Shown: positions 15,893 through 25,298, counted from the stretch's first letter. The stretch is 64,000 nt of DNA from Rhodopirellula halodulae (GCF_020966775.1 NZ_JAJKFV010000010.1:124001-188000); one strand, 5' to 3'. Notes: generated by a model not told the origin, from the sequence alone. Numbers and translations: made by a program.

Positions 15893-17200
15893 ATGAACGA
15901 ACGTTGTCGTCACTCCTTCATACGCATCTTCGGCTTGTTGGGAGTCGCTGCTTCGATGCTGGGCCTGGGCGCAACGGTCGCGGATGAGCCCCCGGCTCGT
16001 GTTGCGACCACCGCAACTCGATCACTAAAGAATGTGAGGGTGTCTGGGGCATTTTCCGATGCGCCAATGGTTGAACCGCCGCTTGATGGGCGCGACGGAC
16101 GAGATTTGTCGCTGCACCATTACAACCCTCAATCGCAATTGAAGACAACAGCGACGCAGTTGTCGCAAGCAGCGTTTCCAGTGGTCGATGTGCACACGCA
16201 CTTCTTCTATCGATTGCGAATGAATCGCCAAGCGTTGAAGGACTACGTGGCGGCGATGGATCGCAACGGCATCGCGGTGTGTGTCTCGCTGGACGGGAAG
16301 CTTGGAAGTCAATTCCAAGAGCAGAAGGACTTCCTTTGGAAAGAGCATCGAGACCGATTCGTGTTTTATGCCAACATCGACTGGCGTGGCGATGGAGCGA
16401 CCGATGATCCGGCAAGTTGGGCGTGTCATCGTCCGGGCTTTGCGGAGCGAACGGTTCAGCAATTGCGAGAGGCTGTGAAAGACGGTGCATCGGGATTGAA
16501 GCTATTCAAGCGTTTTGGGCTCTCGTATCGAAATCCCGATGGTTCGCTGGTTGAAATTGATGATCCGCGATGGGATCCGATCTGGGCCGCGTGCGGTGAG
16601 TTAGGGATCCCGATCATCATTCACACGGCGGATCCGGCGGCGTTCTTCGAGCCGATCAACGAACGGAATGAGCGGTGGGAAGAATTGTCTCGTCACCCGG
16701 ATTGGAGTTTTCACGGAGAGGAGTTTCCAACACGCGACGAGTTGTTCGCGGCTCGAAATCGCATGGTCGCCAAGCATCCAAAAACACAATTCATTGGGGC
16801 TCACATCGCCAACAGTCCAGAGGATTTGGAACAGGTCAGCCAATGGATGGATTGTTATCCGAATCTTTGGGTCGAACCAGCTTCCCGGATCAACGAGCTT
16901 GGACGTCAGCCACGGGCGGCTCGAGAGTTTTTGATCCGCTATCAGGATCGATTGTTGTTTGGGACGGATGGCCCGTGGCCCGAACAGCGATTGAAGTACT
17001 ATTGGCGATTCTTCGAGACGGCCGATGAGTCATTTCCGTACAGTGAGAAGGAACCGCCACCTCAGGGACTGTGGCGGATTGATGGGGTTGACCTTCCTCC
17101 CCAAGTTCTCCGGAAGCTGTATTATGAGAACGCCGTCAGATTGATTCCTGGCATTCGCGAAAGGATTGAGGCGTTTGCTGATTCGCATCCATTGAAGTGA
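15893..17200 (+). CDS. Exported amidohydrolase (amidohydrolase_2 / TIM-barrel metal hydrolase)
   Basis: 435 residues. A signal peptide (basic start, hydrophobic IFGLLGVAASMLGLGA, cleavage likely near ATVADE) sends it across the inner membrane. The TIM-barrel hydrolase domain starts with VVDVHTHFF, where His101 and His103 form the HxH metal site. Later metal-site regions are IIIHTADPAAFF, FIGAHIAN and LLFGTDGPWP with the catalytic-type Asp. The family includes decarboxylases and lactonases; the substrate is not evident. The ATG at 15893 is preferred over one 42 bases upstream because it gives a proper signal peptide. The cupin gene starts ten bases after its stop, suggesting an operon. Confidence 0.87.
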   Translation: MNERCRHSFIRIFGLLGVAASMLGLGATVADEPPARVATTATRSLKNVRVSGAFSDAPMVEPPLDGRDGRDLSLHHYNPQSQLKTTATQLSQAAFPVVDVHTHFFYRLRMNRQALKDYVAAMDRNGIAVCVSLDGKLGSQFQEQKDFLWKEHRDRFVFYANIDWRGDGATDDPASWACHRPGFAERTVQQLREAVKDGASGLKLFKRFGLSYRNPDGSLVEIDDPRWDPIWAACGELGIPIIIHTADPAAFFEPINERNERWEELSRHPDWSFHGEEFPTRDELFAARNRMVAKHPKTQFIGAHIANSPEDLEQVSQWMDCYPNLWVEPASRINELGRQPRAAREFLIRYQDRLLFGTDGPWPEQRLKYYWRFFETADESFPYSEKEPPPQGLWRIDGVDLPPQVLRKLYYENAVRLIPGIRERIEAFADSHPLK

Positions 17201-17210
17201 CACCTCCAAT

Positions 17211-18140
17211 ATGAGTACCGCCGCACCGGTTTCCCGTGAGATTCCATCGTTGGACGCCACGGATGCAGAAACCTTTTTTCGCGATTATTACGCCACGGAG
17301 CAGCCTGTTATCTTTCGTGGGGTCACGCACGCGGATGGTGGGGCGGAAGAGGTTTGCCGTGCGTTGTGCGACAAGATTGCCGTCGACACGTCGGTCACGG
17401 AACGGCTGCTTTGGTACGACGTCCGGCAGGAGATGATCGACGATGTCTGCACGACTCCGCCGGTGGTGACTCAGTCGATGGACCCCGACACGGCTTTTCT
17501 GCGTGACAACTGCGTCCGTGTTTGGTTTAACTCGGGCGGTCACACGACCCCATGGCACTACGACGGTCACTCATTACACGTCTTCAACCTTCAGTTGAAA
17601 GGCAAGAAGCGTTGGACCATCGTGGCCCCGGAAACGCCGCTGCCCAACATGCCGTTTTCCAAAACCTGTTTGTTTGAAGACAACTCGCTGGATGGCAAAC
17701 GTGTTTATGAGTTTGATTTGAACGAAGGCGACATGGTTTTCTTGCCAAGGTATTGGTTCCACCATGTGCATTCGGTGGGCGAATTGAACGTCAACGTGAA
17801 CTGGGTGTTGATGCCCAAACAGCAACCAGCGCCCACGAAGATTGCCGCTCGCGAATCCGAGATTCTTTGGTTGCTGCAGAAGACACGTTTTGTCATGCCG
17901 TCCGGTGTCAAATGGATGCTGGACAATTTCGCGGGAGCGGGGGAACCGGCTCTGAACACACTGACCAACGAAGTTTCGGTTGGTCGTGGGCTCAGTCGCG
18001 TGGCAAAGGAGGTGGTTCGCAGTCCGATGGTGATCTTGGCGATTCCGACGTTGATTCGGAAAGCGAAGACGGTCATGAAGGGGAAGAAAATTTTGAGCGG
18101 TCTTTTGCAAACGAGTCAGGCCACGCAAAAGGCAGCCTGA
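17211..18140 (+). CDS. JmjC/cupin_8-like Fe(II)/2-oxoglutarate oxygenase
   Basis: 309 residues. The cupin core has WHYDGHS with His116 and Asp118, FNLQLKGKKRWTIVAP, GDMVFLPRYWFHHVHS with the distal His at 184/185, and NVNVNWVL. This is the H-x-D...H facial triad of JmjC-type hydroxylases related to FIH. The C-terminal 100 residues are basic and helical with no recognised domain. Likely cytosolic hydroxylation of a protein or small molecule. It follows the exported amidohydrolase by ten bases and converges on the sodN gene. Confidence 0.85.
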   Translation: MSTAAPVSREIPSLDATDAETFFRDYYATEQPVIFRGVTHADGGAEEVCRALCDKIAVDTSVTERLLWYDVRQEMIDDVCTTPPVVTQSMDPDTAFLRDNCVRVWFNSGGHTTPWHYDGHSLHVFNLQLKGKKRWTIVAPETPLPNMPFSKTCLFEDNSLDGKRVYEFDLNEGDMVFLPRYWFHHVHSVGELNVNVNWVLMPKQQPAPTKIAARESEILWLLQKTRFVMPSGVKWMLDNFAGAGEPALNTLTNEVSVGRGLSRVAKEVVRSPMVILAIPTLIRKAKTVMKGKKILSGLLQTSQATQKAA

Positions 18141-18175
18141 GATCGTTTGCTGATTGATGTGGCGAGCAAGTCAGA

Positions 18176-18634
18176 TCAGTGCTCGTGTTCGAAGACTGGT
18201 TTTTTACCTTCGTAAGCTTCATAGAAAGCGAAGATCGATTCTTCCAGTGCTTTGGCCGTCGCGGGGTCGGCCGATTGTTTGGCTTTCATCGCGTTGACCA
18301 TCACCTTGTGAGCCGCCATCAGTTTTTTGCCGTAGGCTGCGTCGTCCGTTTTGATCCGCTGGGCCATGAAGTAAGCGGCGATCGTGTTTTGGATCCGTGT
18401 CGCGTGCTCTTCTTTGGTGGTCACCCAGCGCACCGCTTGGTTGACGGACTGGGCATCTGACTTCCCGGCCAATGAGTTGATTTCAATCTGTGCTTTCGAG
18501 ATGGTGTGCTCGTCTTCCAGCATCTCTTCAAAGCGGCGTTGGTCACCGTAGATCCCGCAGGGAACCTGGCAATGTGCCGAGGCAATGGTGGCAAACGCCA
18601 AAGTCAGAACGGTGCAAGCAAATAGTCGGTTCAT
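18176..18634 (-). CDS. sodN: Nickel-containing superoxide dismutase, exported
   Basis: Disproportionates superoxide using a Ni site built by the N-terminal hook of the mature chain. The 152-residue precursor shows a Sec-type signal peptide (MNRLFACT...TIASA) ending exactly before His21-Cys22-x-x-Pro-Cys26-Gly-x-Tyr, the diagnostic Ni hook (HCxxPCGxY). The rest is the four-helix-bundle Ni-SOD domain. Known Ni-SODs need a free N-terminal His, often made by a dedicated protease (SodX); here signal peptidase cleavage after Ala-Ser-Ala would do this. No sodX was seen nearby. An upstream ATG at 18667 would spoil the signal peptide and is not used. Confidence 0.93.
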   Translation of the reverse strand: MNRLFACTVLTLAFATIASAHCQVPCGIYGDQRRFEEMLEDEHTISKAQIEINSLAGKSDAQSVNQAVRWVTTKEEHATRIQNTIAAYFMAQRIKTDDAAYGKKLMAAHKVMVNAMKAKQSADPATAKALEESIFAFYEAYEGKKPVFEHEH

Positions 18635-18751
18635 GTTCAGTCCAACCTCGAACGGGGCAAATGGCAATCAGAAGACGTTGCTTTGTGGTACCACACCACG
18701 CAACACGTCGATTGTACCGTTTCGCTCGGCCCGATTGATTTTGCTTCGTCG

Positions 18752-20038
18752 CTAGTTGAAGACGCCGCTGAGTTCCACGTCGGAAAGTCGTGCGATGCGT
18801 TCGATGGCATCCGCATTCAGCCCGTAGTTGGCAACGGTGGACTGGACCTTTTGGTGGGATTTGGCGGGAGCGATCAACATTTCGAGTGCGACGGCAACCG
18901 GAGGAATCAGGCTGAGAGGGTCGTCTCGCCAACGCATCATCTCCGGTTCCGAATCGCGATACCCGGCTCGGTTGCAAATGCGGTCCAGGCATTCTTTCCA
19001 AACGGCCCGGCGCGAATGGGTTGTCATCGCCTGGTCGAGCAAAGCCGTCAGGAACTGATGCGTTTTTACACCAGAGCGGCCGGATTGAACTTCAGACGAA
19101 GTGTTTCGATTTCCAAGCGAGATCTCAACTAGATGTTGGCAAAGGTTGACGCCGGACAGCATCGCGTTGACCGTTTCACCGATGCGAGGGTTGGCTTCGA
19201 TGAATTGGTGTTGACCGGTGGTTTCATCAAAGAAGTATTCGAGGAAAAGGGCTCCATGCCAGTTCAGTGCTTGTCCCAATTTTTCAACATCGCCAGCCAC
19301 CGCTTCGCGATGGGTGCTGATTCGAACGATCGGCGCACCGCCAACGCCCCGTCGCAGGCCAGTGGCGTCGTGCCAAGCCACCAGTTCACCGCGATCGAAA
19401 ACGGCTTGTAGGATGGACAGTTCGCCGGGTGCAGCGGATTGAACGATGATCTCCTGCCCTGGCAAGCTCGCTTCATTGGTGGTTTGCTCCGTGATCCATT
19501 CATGCCACTCCCGTTCGTCGGCGATGGCAACGACGCCCCGTCCGGCGGTGCCGTGGGCTGTTTTGACAAAGCACGGGAAATCGGTTTGCTGGAGACAAGC
19601 TTCGCGAAAATCGTGTGGGGTTGTCTCGTTGATGCACCGAGTCGCAGGTTGAGGCAGATTCAACTCCTGCATCACCCGCGCGAAGTTGCCCTTGTTCTGC
19701 AACCGGTCGATGGCTTCAAAGCTGGGAACCGCAATGCCGACATGTTGCGAAAGTTGTTCTCGAACACGAGCGAGCAAGTAGGCTTGCTCGTGCGTCGCGA
19801 CAACAACGTCATAACCATGTTGGTGAATGAGTTGCATCATTCGCCGCAAGTAGGCAACTGGTTCGGCCGAGGAGAGCGGGCAGCGATGCCATTTGCGAAC
19901 GTGGTTGCTGAACCGACATTGGCTCAATGCCGCCGAATCCATCACATCGATGGTGTGCGATCGGCAGAGACAATGCAGCGTTTGCCGAGCGGAAGTGCTG
20001 GAGCCTTCGGTCAGTAGAATTCGAAGTGACGAACTCAT
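18752..20038 (-). CDS. ATP-grasp family carboxylate-amine ligase
   Basis: 428 residues. The order of parts is an N-terminal Rossmann-like domain (about 1-90), the ATP-grasp lid beginning around FPCFVKTAHGTAGRGVVA (phosphate loop and Lys), then GALFLEYFFDE and HQFIEANPRIGETVNA, which carries the metal-binding Glu and Asn. Such enzymes join a carboxylate to an amine through an acyl phosphate. The substrate is not identifiable. It starts nine bases after the ketopantoate-reductase-like gene, so the two are co-transcribed, with GH3 probably upstream in the same unit. Confidence 0.82.
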   Translation of the reverse strand: MSSSLRILLTEGSSTSARQTLHCLCRSHTIDVMDSAALSQCRFSNHVRKWHRCPLSSAEPVAYLRRMMQLIHQHGYDVVVATHEQAYLLARVREQLSQHVGIAVPSFEAIDRLQNKGNFARVMQELNLPQPATRCINETTPHDFREACLQQTDFPCFVKTAHGTAGRGVVAIADEREWHEWITEQTTNEASLPGQEIIVQSAAPGELSILQAVFDRGELVAWHDATGLRRGVGGAPIVRISTHREAVAGDVEKLGQALNWHGALFLEYFFDETTGQHQFIEANPRIGETVNAMLSGVNLCQHLVEISLGNRNTSSEVQSGRSGVKTHQFLTALLDQAMTTHSRRAVWKECLDRICNRAGYRDSEPEMMRWRDDPLSLIPPVAVALEMLIAPAKSHQKVQSTVANYGLNADAIERIARLSDVELSGVFN

Positions 20039-20047
20039 CGGCGTCGC

Positions 20048-21094
20048 TCAGCGAGTCGACAAGGATCGAAAACGCTGGATCACTTCTTCTCGTGTGAGGA
20101 ATTGTCCCGCTCCGCGAGCTTCAATTTCTTTTGCGAGATCAATCACCATCTGATTGTAGGGGGCAGTGGTGCCGTTGCGTTCGGCAAGGCGTACGATCTC
20201 ACCCAGGGTGTGGTCGACTTCGGTGCCTTTGCCTTTCAAGAGGTCTTGGTAAAGAGAAAACTGAATGGGCCGGCGATTGAAAATCAGTTTGGCCCCGGTG
20301 CTGACGAAAATGCCCAGCAGTGGCGAATCGAGTTTCTTCATGAACCCGTGAAATTTGCGGATGTCCGGCAGCTTTGGAATGTTTGCCAATTGGACGCCTG
20401 CCGTGTCGAAGACTCGCAAGCATTCTTCCGCCAAGGGTTTGCCTACGATGTTTCGCCATTCCTTGTGACAGACCGCTTCGGTGATGAAGTTGGATTGAGA
20501 CAGCGATGCCGCGTATCCAGGTGAATTGATTGCGAGTTTGTTGTAGCGAACGCCTTCCACGTTGCTTTCTTCGAACACGCGGAAGCCGGTCTTTTCCAGC
20601 GTTTTGGTTGCTGCGGTTGCTGAGGCTGCGTTGGTGCCTTTTGAGTTGGGGCCAACCACGATCGTGCCTTTGAACTGCAGGCTGGCCGATCCTGGTTCGG
20701 GCACGGTCACGTTGGTGGCGGTGATGCCCATCACCAATCGTTCTTCGGCGACGTGTTTCAGCAGTGCTTCGTCGTTGAAACCATTCTGGACTGATACAAC
20801 AATCGCGGAGCCTACATAGGGAGCCACCGAGGCGATGGCTTCTGCGGTGGCTTGGGATTTGACGGTCACGAGCACCATGTCCGAACCCACTAGGTCGGCC
20901 GGATTGTCCGTCGCTTCCACTGGAACTTCACGTGTTGGCCAGGGCCCATGCAGGTGAACGCGTCCGGAATCTTGGATGGTTTGAATGTGTTGGCCACGTC
21001 CGAACAACAAGACTTGGCAAGAGGGATCGTTGTCGCGAATCAATCCGCCGAGCATGGTGCCAATGGCTCCGGCGCCGAGAACACTGATTTTCAT
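20048..21094 (-). CDS. 2-dehydropantoate 2-reductase (ApbA/PanE) family protein
   Basis: 348 residues. The N-terminal NADP-binding fold has GAGAIGTMLGGLI at residues 7-19, then VTVKSQATAEAI and VSVQNGFNDEALL. The helical C-terminal domain has YNKLAINSPGYAAS with the catalytic Lys, and GTEVDHTLGEIVRLAERNG. The family reduces ketopantoate to pantoate for coenzyme A synthesis, but many members reduce other 2-oxo acids. The setting between an ATP-grasp ligase and a GH3 ligase leaves room for a specialised role. Confidence 0.88.
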   Translation of the reverse strand: MKISVLGAGAIGTMLGGLIRDNDPSCQVLLFGRGQHIQTIQDSGRVHLHGPWPTREVPVEATDNPADLVGSDMVLVTVKSQATAEAIASVAPYVGSAIVVSVQNGFNDEALLKHVAEERLVMGITATNVTVPEPGSASLQFKGTIVVGPNSKGTNAASATAATKTLEKTGFRVFEESNVEGVRYNKLAINSPGYAASLSQSNFITEAVCHKEWRNIVGKPLAEECLRVFDTAGVQLANIPKLPDIRKFHGFMKKLDSPLLGIFVSTGAKLIFNRRPIQFSLYQDLLKGKGTEVDHTLGEIVRLAERNGTTAPYNQMVIDLAKEIEARGAGQFLTREEVIQRFRSLSTR

Positions 21095-21215
21095 GGAAGC
21101 GTGAGAAGAGGCGGAAAGAGGGCAGGCAAAATCGAAGGCACATGATACGCCGCTTGATGGCGACGTCGAAGGTGTGCTCGGCGACCGCTCACGAGTGGGC
21201 GGATCGATGAGCGGA

Positions 21216-22883
21216 TCATTGATGCAGTGTACGCAGGCGTTCGATGAACTTGGGATCGTTGGTCAGGCAGGGGTGTTTGTATTCTTCGAAGTTGCCGCGT
21301 TTGGACGTTTTATCGAGACGCAGCTTTTCCCATGTGCCGGATGGGACGCGAGTGACCTGCAATGGATCAATTCGGCCGCTGGCGCACTTGTCAGCGTACT
21401 CACAGTTGACACTGGCGAGTTGGTTTTGCATTTCACTGCTGAGTTGTTGGCACAGGTTGGGCAGTGAGTCCTCGTCGAGCACCAAGTGGTAGCGTGGGCG
21501 TTGCGACAGAGTCGGCGCCAATGTGAATGTGCAGGACTTCAACCCAAGCGATTGCAGGGTTTGCTGCATCGCCTGCATCACTTGGTGTTCGCTCAGTTTC
21601 TCGCCCGTGAAGCTGCAGAAGTTTTTGCCTTTGTTGAGGAACGACAACAGAGGCGTTTGGCCCTGAAAGCCATCGCAGCGAACGAGGTCGTGAATGTCGT
21701 AGCGATACAGTCCGCTCGCGGTCGAAAGCACGATGAAGTAGTTTTCGCCTTCGACCAAATCGCAGGCTTCGAGCACTGCAGGATCTGCTGCATCACGTTG
21801 CGATTCGGGAATGAATTCAAAGTGGTGACTGCTGTAGTCGAGCATGCCGGAAGGGGTGTTGTTTTGCAGCGGGACGGTCATGCGTCCTTCGCTTGCCGAC
21901 AGGCCATGATCGCGAATTTGGACGTCGCCGTAATATTCGGGCAGTTGATTCAGGTAGATTCCCACCGACCCGCCCGTCCAAACCGCCAGCAACGTCAGGT
22001 CAGGCCACGCATCCTTGGGGTACAGGTGGCCGGTGCGGTCGGCAATTTGTTGCAGTTGTCTGGCTCGGCGAGGGTTGGCCTTCAAACGAGACCGAAGTTG
22101 TTGCCGGATCGCGTCGGGAATGGGCTGGTCGCCGGTGAGCGTCCCATCGTGGATGTCGCGAATCAGTGACTCTTTCATTGCGTCGGCGAATTTCGCGACT
22201 TCGATCAACGTGCTTGGATTCGCGGTGACGATCTTGCCGACTCGATCCGTCGCCAAGCTCAATCGCAAAGCGGTGTAGTGTTTTGCCAAATGCTCGGTGA
22301 TCTGAATGACACACGCGGGCAACACGAACAGTGAACCGATGTAGAACGGTCGAGTTTCCGCGGCCAGTCCGCTGATGTTGCCACAGGGAGCACCCGAAGG
22401 AGTTTGCGTCACGTTCCAGTGGCTTGAAAACTGTAGCGACTTCATCTGCAACAGATGGGGATAGTCGCGATAGACGCCGGTGCCCCAGTACTGCCAGCCA
22501 GCTTTGTATTGCTGGTAGAATTCTTCCGTGACCGGAATCATTTTGGGATGAGCGGTCGTCCCCGACGTGGTCGCGAACATGACCACTTTGGTCTCTCGGG
22601 GGAACAGCGCCGTCGTCTCGCCTTGAATGACTCGGTCGACATAGGGCCGGATCGCATCGTAACCCGCGATGGGAACTTGGCGACGGTAGTCTTCCAACGT
22701 TCGGATTTCGGCGAACCCGTGATCTCGACCGAAGGCGGTGTCGGCGTGCCGGCGAATTCTTTCCAGCAGATTTTCACGCTGGATCCGACGAGCATCATTG
22801 GCTCCATCGAGATAGCGTTGCAGCCGCCCCATCTTGTATCGCAACATGGAGTGGCGAAGCATCGTCATCGGGTGAAGCGACAT
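21216..22883 (-). CDS. GH3-family acyl-adenylating amido ligase
   Basis: 555 residues matching the GH3 family over its full length. The ATP-binding motif ATTSGTTAHPKMIP lies near 108-121, with SLFVLPACVIQITEHL, LAVWTGGSVGIYLNQLPEYYG, ASEGRMTVPLQ and YFIVLSTASGLYRYDIHDLVRCDGF (hinge) following. Plant GH3 enzymes conjugate amino acids to auxin or jasmonate through acyl-adenylates; bacterial members are largely uncharacterised. It heads a minus-strand run with the PanE-like and ATP-grasp genes (121- and 9-base gaps). Confidence 0.9.
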   Translation of the reverse strand: MSLHPMTMLRHSMLRYKMGRLQRYLDGANDARRIQRENLLERIRRHADTAFGRDHGFAEIRTLEDYRRQVPIAGYDAIRPYVDRVIQGETTALFPRETKVVMFATTSGTTAHPKMIPVTEEFYQQYKAGWQYWGTGVYRDYPHLLQMKSLQFSSHWNVTQTPSGAPCGNISGLAAETRPFYIGSLFVLPACVIQITEHLAKHYTALRLSLATDRVGKIVTANPSTLIEVAKFADAMKESLIRDIHDGTLTGDQPIPDAIRQQLRSRLKANPRRARQLQQIADRTGHLYPKDAWPDLTLLAVWTGGSVGIYLNQLPEYYGDVQIRDHGLSASEGRMTVPLQNNTPSGMLDYSSHHFEFIPESQRDAADPAVLEACDLVEGENYFIVLSTASGLYRYDIHDLVRCDGFQGQTPLLSFLNKGKNFCSFTGEKLSEHQVMQAMQQTLQSLGLKSCTFTLAPTLSQRPRYHLVLDEDSLPNLCQQLSSEMQNQLASVNCEYADKCASGRIDPLQVTRVPSGTWEKLRLDKTSKRGNFEEYKHPCLTNDPKFIERLRTLHQ

Positions 22884-23275
22884 GATGAAGCGGGCTGCTG
22901 CGTGGAAGTGACCAAGGGCTGGGGCTCGTCAGCGTCCGGGCAGTGAGCTTCGCGGAGCTGGAAGAATCGAGGAATGATGGCTTTCCATGCCGCCTCCCGT
23001 TCTATCCCCTCTGACGGGCCGTGCCAAGATGGCAGGGGCGTATTCAATCAGAGACGAGTCTCGTGTGAATCGTCGTCAGCCTGATTGCTTCACCGGTCAA
23101 TCGCAACTTTTCGGATGCGTTTCCGATCTTTCTCGCAGCCGAGGTGGGGGGACGCTGCAGAAGTCCTCGGCTGAATTTCGCGGTGAGGCCGCATTCTCAT
23201 CGAACGTTTCCGACTGGCCGCGAACTGGTAGGTAGCGTCCTAGCGGCCGTGAGGTTTGAAGCGACGAGGGTTTTG
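22884..23275. other. Intergenic region, nothing recognised
   Basis: 392 bases between the GH3 start and the DUF3127 gene end, both on the minus strand. No gene, RNA or strong hairpin was recognised; the GH3 promoter should lie here. Confidence 0.4.
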
Positions 23276-23641
23276 TCAGAACGGCGCTTCGTCGTCGATT
23301 TCGCTGAACGCGTCGTTGGCGGCATCGACACCTTCACCGCCACCGGATCCGCCGATCACCTTGAACGACATTGCTTCCACGCTGACGAAGTATTTGACTT
23401 CGCTTTGCGGGTCACGTTGCCATTTGCGGCCGTTCAGTCGGTAGGCGACTTCGATTTCGTCGCCCATATTCAGTTCGTCAACGGTGTCGCAGTTGTCGCG
23501 CGTGAACTCAACGGGGATGTAGTTGCTGAAGCTGCCTTTGTCTTGTTCCAGCACCACCAAACGTTTGCGAAACCCTTTTTGACCGTAGGTCTTGGTCTCT
23601 TCGATCACGTTGACCACGCCCCGAACCGTTGAATCACTCAT
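23276..23641 (-). CDS. DUF3127 domain protein (predicted OB-fold)
   Basis: 121 residues. The conserved part runs from VRGVVNVIEETKTYGQKGFRKR through YIPVEFTRDNCD, the pattern of DUF3127, a family of unknown function proposed to have an OB-like beta barrel. The acidic tail EIDDEAPF resembles the end of single-stranded-DNA-binding proteins, which recruits partner proteins in SSB; this is inference. The ATG at 23641 is used; 50 upstream codons have no family match. It lies 160 bases downstream of the histidine kinase gene on the same strand. Confidence 0.8.
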   Translation of the reverse strand: MSDSTVRGVVNVIEETKTYGQKGFRKRLVVLEQDKGSFSNYIPVEFTRDNCDTVDELNMGDEIEVAYRLNGRKWQRDPQSEVKYFVSVEAMSFKVIGGSGGGEGVDAANDAFSEIDDEAPF

Positions 23642-23801
23642 CTCGCCACTCGTCCGCACATGTCTTGCTAATTCGTTTGCGGGCGTCACTTGGGCCCAGC
23701 AATCACAGCGGCGAAGTGTAAACGTTGAGTCCGAAACGCTAAAGGTCTCCGTGGCGAGTTCGTCCTGTTTGTGCGAGGTCGCGAGGCACATGCACCGCCA
23801 T

Positions 23802-25298
23802 TCACGACGGGCGCGTTTGCGGGCGAATGGCGGCCGATTGCTGCTGCAGGCGTTCGGATTGAGACTTCATCCGGTGGTTGAGCCGCCGGAGTTCTTCATC
23901 GAGGCGGGCGGCAGCCACCGGGGAGAACGAGATTTCGGGAGTCCCCAGCCGGACGGAATCCATGTCTGCGATTTTTCCGGGGGCTTCCGACAGTGATTGC
24001 GTGGTCATGGCGTCGACCAGCAAGCACTGCAAATTGCGTTCGTGGATGGGGACCACCGCGGGGGTGTTCCAGTGAAGAGACATCGCTGGCTGGGATCGTT
24101 GTGCCAATTGATCGATCTGTTCCATGCGGGCCGGCAGACTGTGGTCGTCCGCATCGAAAGCGCAGACCCAACTGCGTCGCGATGTTCGGTAGGCCAACTC
24201 AAACGTGGTCAGCTGATACTGCAGGGCTTGATCGAATCGGTCAGCCATCTCCATTGGGCATTCGTCGTCCGCGGTGACTCGGACCAACGACAAGCGATCC
24301 GCGCGGATGGGGCGAGTGGGGCCGCCATGCAACTCAACTTCGTTCCATGAAGTTCGGTTGATCAGCGATTCAATTCGAATGCGTTGTCCGTCGGTCAGTT
24401 CTCGTTGAGCCGAATCGGCTTGGCCTTCTTTCCATTGGCGAAGTGAGTGCGGACGTGAACGCTCGCCCCGAAGTTGCGATCGATAGCGAGCAAACGTGGT
24501 CGCAATTGCCGAGGGAGATGCAAGTGGCGTTTCGAAGACGGCATCGGTGCCGCTGCCGACTCGACTGCGTAGGGTCAACGAAGAAAAATGCAACGCGGCC
24601 ATTTGCTGGGCGATCATCAGCCCCAATCCTTCGCCGCCACTGTCCGATGCAATTGCACCCGAACGACCGAGTTGTTTGAGCTTCGCTGGCGACATGCCGC
24701 GCCCGCGATCGATGACCGACCACACCGCCACGCCTCGCGCTGGGTTGTCTTCGACTCGAATGAGGATCGGTGACCCTTCTTGGCTGGCGCGTTGTGCGTT
24801 CACAATCAAATTGATCAACAATCGCGACAGGATATTCGGATCCACCATCACATCATTCGCGTTGGCGTCCGTGCCGCCCCAGAGCAATTCGATGCGGTGG
24901 TTGCTGAGCACCGGACGTGTCGCCAAATCGACCGCTTCTTGAATGGCACTTCGTTTGGTGGCCACCCGGCGCACGCGAGGGGAGCCCGAACGCAAACGTT
25001 CGGCTCGTGCCAGTTCGCTGACCAGCGTGTCGATGTATTGGCACTGGTTCATGGCCGCTTGCAGGAATTCGGCCTGCGATGGTGTCACGTCCCCGAGGCT
25101 GCCGTCGCGAATCGCTTCCATCGTCGCGGCAATCCCCGCCAGCGGCGATTTCAAATCATGAGCCGTTTCGCTGATCAATCGAACCGCGGCACCCACCGGA
25201 TCGGAATCCGATCGGTGGTTGTGATTCGGCGGGCGGCGATGAAGGCGGCTGGGACGCGCGGTGCGATCAGCGGCCGATTGAGGGCTCGATGGGGACAT
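23802..25298 (-). CDS. Soluble sensor histidine kinase with unusual C-terminal region
   Basis: 498 residues and no membrane segment. The H-box is TAHDLKSPLAG with His47, and the N-box is LLINLIVNAQRAS with Asn163 and Asn167. The G1 box is DRGRGMSP (about 197-204) and the G2 box GGEGLGLMIAQ (about 221-231). The catalytic core sits at the N-terminal end, while residues about 265-498 form a region without recognised domain, ending in a Gln/Arg-rich tail. The input signal may be cytosolic or delivered by a partner. No response regulator is adjacent; the nearest lies 6 kb away, so the partner is unknown. Confidence 0.88.
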   Translation of the reverse strand: MSPSSPQSAADRTARPSRLHRRPPNHNHRSDSDPVGAAVRLISETAHDLKSPLAGIAATMEAIRDGSLGDVTPSQAEFLQAAMNQCQYIDTLVSELARAERLRSGSPRVRRVATKRSAIQEAVDLATRPVLSNHRIELLWGGTDANANDVMVDPNILSRLLINLIVNAQRASQEGSPILIRVEDNPARGVAVWSVIDRGRGMSPAKLKQLGRSGAIASDSGGEGLGLMIAQQMAALHFSSLTLRSRVGSGTDAVFETPLASPSAIATTFARYRSQLRGERSRPHSLRQWKEGQADSAQRELTDGQRIRIESLINRTSWNEVELHGGPTRPIRADRLSLVRVTADDECPMEMADRFDQALQYQLTTFELAYRTSRRSWVCAFDADDHSLPARMEQIDQLAQRSQPAMSLHWNTPAVVPIHERNLQCLLVDAMTTQSLSEAPGKIADMDSVRLGTPEISFSPVAAARLDEELRRLNHRMKSQSERLQQQSAAIRPQTRPS

